Shown here piece by piece: positions 29,137 through 32,786 of a stretch of DNA of 32,786 nucleotides. A program made the translations under genes and the position numbers. The stretch spans positions 1 through 32,786 of the forward strand of contig NZ_JAMBOO010000037.1 in NCBI RefSeq assembly GCF_023715895.1. Reading direction: 5' to 3'. The DNA is from Domibacillus indicus. Its GTDB lineage: Bacteria; Bacillota; Bacilli; Bacillales; Domibacillaceae. The notes below the pieces were generated by a model that did no database searches, was not told the origin of the DNA, and saw nothing but the letters and a program-made list of their open reading frames with translations. How positions within the stretch are numbered: the stretch's first letter is position 1; each line of letters opens with the position of its first letter.

Positions 29137-30498
29137 ATGGAACAAAAAACGTGCGGCGGCAGTAAAGATAATGAAAAGCTTGCCTGGTGGCAGCTCTCTC
29201 TTATTGGAGTAGGCTGTATTATTGGCACCGGTTTTTTTCTCGGGTCCAGTATCGCCATTCAAATGACGGGTCCTTCCGTTGTTTTTGCCTTTATCCTGGC
29301 TTCATGCGGAACATATATCGTCTTTGAGGCGCTGGCGAAAATGTCCGCTAAAGATCCGCAAAAAGGATCGTTTCGGTCATATGCCAAAAAAGCTTACGGA
29401 CGATGGGCCGGATTTAGCAGCGGCTGGGTGTACTGGTGCTCTGAAATGCTGATTATCGGCAGCCAGTTAACGGCCATTTCTCTTTTATCAAAATTTTGGT
29501 TTCCGCAAATTCCGTTGTGGATGTTTGCTTCTGTTTTTGCTGTTTGCGGGCTTTTGGTGCTTTTTATTGGTACAAAAGCATTCGGCAAACTCGAAACCGT
29601 TTTTGCGGTGATGAAGGTAGCCGCTATTTTTATGTTTATCGTAATCGCTGTCCTGGCTTTGACCGGGGTGATTAACGGTGATCCAAAAGCAGGAGTGCCG
29701 CGCTCTGTAAACGGCTTTTTTCCAAATGGCGGGATTGGGTTCTGGAGCTCTCTTTTATTTGCTTTTTACGCGCATGGAGGTATCGAAGTAATGGGTGTTA
29801 TGGCCATTAATCTGCGCAACAAAGAAGATGCACCGAAGTCAGGAAAAGTCATGCTTGGTATTCTAGGGCTCATTTATGTGACAGCTCTTTCGCTCGCTCT
29901 GCTGCTCATTCCATGGACTGCATTTCAGCCGGATAAAAGCCCGTTTGCGATGGCTTTGCTGAGCTATCATCTCGACTTTTTTCCTCATGTATTTAACGCA
30001 GCCATTATTATTGCCGGATTTTCAACCATGTCGGCTTCTTTGTTTTCCGTTACGACCATTCTCCTTACCCTGTCTGAAGAAGGAGATGCGCCGGCTATTT
30101 TTAGCAAACAAACAAAAAAGAAACGAAAAGTTCCACTCCCGGCTGTGGCATTGACATCGGTCGGCTTGATTTTATCTATTATTTCTTCTTTGTTATTGCC
30201 CAAAAATGTGTATGAATATGTAACGACCGCAGCCGGATTGATGCTGCTTTACAATTGGTTTTTTCTTTTAACGCTGTACCACCGGCTGATCGAGCCGACT
30301 GCTGGGGATAAAGTAAAAAGAGTGATCGGCATGATTCTTGTTTTTGCTGCCGTCAGTGGTACTCTTTTTCACCAGGCAAGCCGGCCGGGATTTTTTATCA
30401 GCTTAGCTTTCGTTACCGTAATTGCGGTGGTTGTACTCATCCTTCGAAAAAAATGGAAAAAAGAAGAAGCCCACCATCACAGTGGGCACACAAGCTAA
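29137..30498 (+). CDS. APC-family amino acid permease
   Basis: The 453-residue protein has 12 spans and the signature LSLIGVGCIIGTGFFLGSSIAIQMTGPSVVFAF in the first span pair, the unwound GxGIGTG-like turn that binds the amino acid backbone. FYAHGGIEVMGVMAINLRNKEDAP in span 6 is the second part of the site. It belongs to the amino acid transporter group of Bacillus (YbxG/RocE relatives); the substrate is open. GGGGAGG lies 11 nt before the ATG. The tail is EEAHHHSGHTS, unusually histidine-rich, because its codons overlap the terminator of the convergent LysE gene. The two genes also overlap by 4 nt at their 3' ends. Confidence 0.9.
   Translation: MEQKTCGGSKDNEKLAWWQLSLIGVGCIIGTGFFLGSSIAIQMTGPSVVFAFILASCGTYIVFEALAKMSAKDPQKGSFRSYAKKAYGRWAGFSSGWVYWCSEMLIIGSQLTAISLLSKFWFPQIPLWMFASVFAVCGLLVLFIGTKAFGKLETVFAVMKVAAIFMFIVIAVLALTGVINGDPKAGVPRSVNGFFPNGGIGFWSSLLFAFYAHGGIEVMGVMAINLRNKEDAPKSGKVMLGILGLIYVTALSLALLLIPWTAFQPDKSPFAMALLSYHLDFFPHVFNAAIIIAGFSTMSASLFSVTTILLTLSEEGDAPAIFSKQTKKKRKVPLPAVALTSVGLILSIISSLLLPKNVYEYVTTAAGLMLLYNWFFLLTLYHRLIEPTAGDKVKRVIGMILVFAAVSGTLFHQASRPGFFISLAFVTVIAVVVLILRKKWKKEEAHHHSGHTS
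30457..30487 (-). terminator. LysE-gene terminator lying inside the permease coding region
   Basis: On the minus strand GCCCAC-TGTGATG-GTGGGC is followed by TTCTTCTTTTTT, 8 nt after the LysE stop codon. The same bases encode residues near the C-terminus of the permease on the other strand. Confidence 0.8.
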
Positions 30499-31121
30499 AA
30501 CAAGACTTTGTAGGCTTCCATGCCAAAGTAAATACCAAAGCCAATCATGGAGAGAGAAGAAACAACAGAAATGCCTTTTAAAACCCCGGTAGATAAAAAT
30601 CGCCGGGCACCGCTTGAAAGGAAAGCCATCGTCAGGTCCCAGATTAAAATACCGGATATGACGGCCATGCTGTACAGCAGAATTTGATTTTGTGTAGAGG
30701 ATTCTGCTGTTTCAGCAAGAATGGATCCGTAAATACCGAGCCAGAATAAAATCGTAAGCGGGTTCAAAAGAGACATAAAAAAGCCGGAAATTAGTGATCT
30801 CCTCAAGGGAATGTTTCTGCCAAACCGCATGTCCAGCTCGATTTTATGAAGCGTCAACAGGTTTTCAATACCGGTATATGTTAAAACAAAGCAGCCAAAC
30901 AGCCAGAGAAGCGTTTTAATAAACGGCAGCTCAATTACATGAGCTACTCCTACATATACCATCACCATATAAATCGTATCAGCAGTCAATGCGCCGATTC
31001 CAAAAATCCATGCATGAAAAAATCCATTTTTAATACCCGTGTCTAATTGTGCCGCATTTACTGGTCCGACTGGTGCCGCCAAAGACAGGCCTAAAAACAT
31101 GTATGTAAAAATTGAGTTCAT
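30495..31121 (-). CDS. LysE/RhtB-family amino acid exporter
   Basis: The protein has about 208 residues and about six hydrophobic spans. It opens with the LysE signature MFLGLSLAAPVGPVNAAQLDTGIKNGF, and also has GADTIYMV-like and SLLNPLTILFWLGIYG segments that are standard for the family. It should export an amino acid or related metabolite; its position tail-to-tail with an amino acid importer is suggestive only. The start at 31121 follows CAGGGGG; an upstream in-frame ATG (31157) would add 12 residues before that site and was not used. Confidence 0.88.
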   Translation of the reverse strand: MNSIFTYMFLGLSLAAPVGPVNAAQLDTGIKNGFFHAWIFGIGALTADTIYMVMVYVGVAHVIELPFIKTLLWLFGCFVLTYTGIENLLTLHKIELDMRFGRNIPLRRSLISGFFMSLLNPLTILFWLGIYGSILAETAESSTQNQILLYSMAVISGILIWDLTMAFLSSGARRFLSTGVLKGISVVSSLSMIGFGIYFGMEAYKVLF

Positions 31122-31202
31122 CGCGCAGCCCCCTGAAAAATGATGTCTATGCATCATATTCAGATGAAAGGGCTTGTACGCCTAAAGAAAGGAGAATTTA
31201 TC

Positions 31203-31659
31203 GTGCATAAACGTTATTTTGTTTTGATCTACCTATCCGTGCATTTGTGCTATCTCGCTGCGTACCAGATAACGGACTCCAAAACAACCGCAATTTCGGA
31301 ATTTTAAAAAGCGCCTATTCAGCATCTTGTTTCAGCAAAGAACGGTGTACGGTGTGGCTCTAACCGTTGATCAAAAACAAGCTGAATCCCCTTTTAACGA
31401 AATGGTTATCACGATTGTAAATGAAAGCGATAATCCGCTTATTGATAGCAGACACTTTGCCCTCGAAAAATATGTAGAAGGCATATGGTATCCCTCGTTA
31501 AATTTTTGGGTGAATGGACGGATTCAAGGCCAAATGGTCAAAAAAATAAACTTGTCCTTGCTGTCCCCTTTAAAGTTGTGGAAAGCCGCTTATTTATTTC
31601 AGTTACCTGATGTGCTGGCTTTTTATCTACACAAAAAAGCCAGGCCTTGGCCTGACTAA
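31203..31659 (+). pseudogene. Frameshifted secreted Ig-like protein gene
   Basis: AAAGGAG and a GTG (31203) start a signal-peptide-like frame (HKRYFVLIYLSVHLCYLAAY) that stops at 31305-31307 after 34 residues. A second frame, open from 31273 and readable from 31327, encodes YGVALTVDQKQAE, MVITIVNESDNPLIDSRHFALEKYVEGIWYP and INLSLLSPLKLWKAAYLFQLPD. That is the pattern of a bacterial Ig-like domain found in secreted Bacillus proteins. It has no ribosome binding site of its own. The simplest reading is one gene broken by a one- or two-base shift near the A5 run at 31306-31310. Its end runs into the rpsN terminator, so the C-terminus may also be lost. Confidence 0.5.
31633..31656 (-). terminator. 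Terminator of rpsN
   Basis: CAGGCC-AA-GGCCTG followed by GCTTTTTTG on the minus strand, 20 nt after the rpsN stop codon. Confidence 0.85.
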
Positions 31660-31676
31660 AAAGATGACACATATAT

Positions 31677-31862
31677 TTACCAGCTTGCTTTTTTCACGCC
31701 AGGTACTTGCCCTTTATAAGCAAGTTCTCTGAAGCAAATACGGCACAGCTTAAATTTACGAAGAACGGCGTGAGGACGTCCACAGCGTTCGCAGCGGGTA
31801 TATTCACGCACTTTAAATTTCTGCTTATTCTTGTGCTTTACAATTAATGCTTTTTTTGCCAA
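31677..31862 (-). CDS. rpsN: 30S ribosomal protein S14, zinc-type
   Basis: The 61-residue protein is the short, zinc-binding S14 form: [43 protein letters not shown] with the C24/C27 and C40/C43 pairs. S14 sits in the head of the small ribosomal subunit and binds 16S rRNA. The zinc type is usually encoded inside the spc operon. Here it stands alone with its own promoter and terminator, next to an rRNA operon end, so it may be an extra copy. A TTG start follows GGGAGG. Confidence 0.95.
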   Translation of the reverse strand: MAKKALIVKHKNKQKFKVREYTRCERCGRPHAVLRKFKLCRICFRELAYKGQVPGVKKASW

Positions 31863-31888
31863 CTAAAAGACCTCCCTTTTTTAAATGA

Positions 31889-31935
31889 GGGCAGGAGAGA
31901 TACTCTATTATAGTTCGGCCTGCCCCATAAGTAAA
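31889..31935 (-). promoter_or_regulatory. rpsN promoter with flanking inverted repeat
   Basis: On the minus strand TTTACT (31930-31935), 17 bp, TATAAT (31907-31912), with start near 31900. A 7-bp inverted repeat, GGGCAGG (31889-31895) and CCTGCCC (31919-31925), is centred on the -10. It does not resemble a Zur site. The arms could bind a repressor or pair only by chance. Confidence 0.6.
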
Positions 31936-32235
31936 CAAGCAGATAATGGGTTTAATTCCTTTAAAATCACATTTAATTCATGTTAAAGCAGGACACTACA
32001 GTGATTGTGTCTTTACCTTTGAGATTTCAGCATATACCTATGTTGTAATGCTTTTTATAGAATAGCAGAAAGCCTGTTGCAAGCTGTTAAAACTGCTAAA
32101 CCCTGAGACAGCGGGAATAGACTGATTTTTAATGCTGAGAAATCTATACATCTTCCTGTTCCAAAAACGAAGTGAGTAACGAGAGAATTCCAAGTCCTAT
32201 TTAAGTGCTATTGTGTATAAAAACCCTAAAAAACA

Positions 32236-32267
32236 GTAAAAAGCCAGCTCCTTATTAGAAACTGGCT
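32236..32267 (-). terminator. Terminator-like hairpin with no known gene upstream
   Basis: AGCCAGTTTC-loop-GGAGCTGGCT followed by TTTTTAC on the minus strand. The 780-bp stretch 31863-32614 has no gene, so this may end an untranslated transcript or an rRNA readthrough. Confidence 0.55.
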
Positions 32268-32317
32268 GACAGTTCAATTATAAAAGCCGCCTTTGCCGCT
32301 CGAAAAAAGAAAGTTTT

Positions 32318-32400
32318 AAACCACCACTCCTCAAAGTGGGTGTTCGCAAAATCCTCTCCTGCTTGTCCTCTAGGAAAAAGAGGCTTGTCATTCTGGATTC
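32318..32400 (-). other. Structured non-coding element between 5S rRNA and rpsN
   Basis: Read on the minus strand, CCTCTTTTTCCTAGAGG forms one hairpin. About 35 nt later ACCCACT-TTGAGG-AGTGGT forms a second (one bulged C), followed by GGTTTAAAAC. The second looks like an IS200/IS605 right-end hairpin but lacks the usual TTCAA. It could be a transposon relic or a small RNA. Confidence 0.3.
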
Positions 32401-32614
32401 ATTTTAAAACTCCCTATTACAGCTTAAAGGTTAAAACTTACATTCATAACGTACAATGCAGCTTATATATGTATGATACATTTATTTTTCTTTAAAAACA
32501 ATAGTAATGGTTTCCTCAAATGGCGCCAGGATATGCTCCTGTCTTATTCCTGCTTACCTGATCAGTTTAAAGTTGAGGAATAATAACTAAAAATAATAAA
32601 TGGTTTTAACAAAT

Positions 32615-32646
32615 AAAAAAGACAACCTGATTTCTCAAATTGTCTT
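32615..32646 (-). terminator. Terminator of the rRNA operon
   Basis: AAGACAA pairs with TTGTCTT around an 18-nt loop, then TTTTTT on the minus strand, 6 nt after the 5S rRNA 3' end. Confidence 0.8.
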
Positions 32647-32651
32647 AGCGT

Positions 32652-32767
<116 letters not shown>

Positions 32768-32786
32768 CTATGAAGTTTGAAAGAAG

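Overview
The window comes from an aerobic, endospore-forming member of the Bacillaceae (low-GC Firmicutes). The evidence is an AT-rich sequence with strong AGGAGG-type ribosome binding sites and GTG/TTG starts, a Spo0E-family gene, Spo0A boxes, sigma-B-type promoters, a SAM-I riboswitch in front of a YxjG/YxjH-like methyltransferase, a YqhV homologue, and close relatives of Bacillus quinone-stress regulators. The window is bounded by minus-strand stable RNA genes: tRNA-Asn and a partial tRNA-Ser at the left edge, and a 5S rRNA at the right edge.

Layout. 1-2600: tRNAs, a small LEA-like repeat protein and a large lipoprotein. 2680-4140: a tnpB-only IS200/IS605-type element with readable right end and guide flank. 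4180-8790: a mini membrane protein, a nitrilase, the SAM-riboswitch methyltransferase and a DUF3311/sodium symporter pair. 9150-14580: a quinone/azo/electrophile-stress island (NmrA-type reductase, AzoR, luciferase-like flavin oxidoreductase, DoxX, HxlR regulator, flavodoxin-fold quinone reductase, MarR regulator) with legible operators. 14700-17950: an NCS1 permease, a stand-alone GTP cyclohydrolase II and an unknown acidic protein. 18000-23750: a region of very small genes with Spo0A-box and sigma-B-like promoters (mini lipoprotein, Spo0E-like phosphatase, two paralogous 56-residue membrane proteins and others), then a deoxynucleoside kinase and a pentapeptide-repeat protein. 23770-28000: a minus-strand set made of an SDR reductase, a membrane GGDEF-EAL protein and a tandem 6-pyruvoyl-tetrahydropterin synthase. 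28600-31900: YqhV, an amino-acid permease, a LysE exporter, a broken secreted protein and a stand-alone zinc-type rpsN.

The most promising undescribed system is the SDR / GGDEF-EAL / tandem-PTPS cluster. It puts the last two enzyme types of tetrahydrobiopterin synthesis around a c-di-GMP turnover enzyme with a large extracytoplasmic sensor. This suggests a pterin-linked c-di-GMP pathway, analogous in logic to the PruA/DcpA pathway of Agrobacterium but built from different parts. The second theme is local regulation. TTAC-N5-GTAA operators sit exactly on a consensus doxX promoter. A MarR palindrome fills the spacer of its own promoter, whose predicted start point is the A of an ATG (leaderless mRNA). 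A paired Spo0A box lies upstream of what looks like a roughly 55-nt terminator-like RNA, about 1.2 kb from a Spo0E gene that carries its own perfect Spo0A box.

All functions are read from sequence alone. Family assignments come from recognised motifs, and no database search was run.
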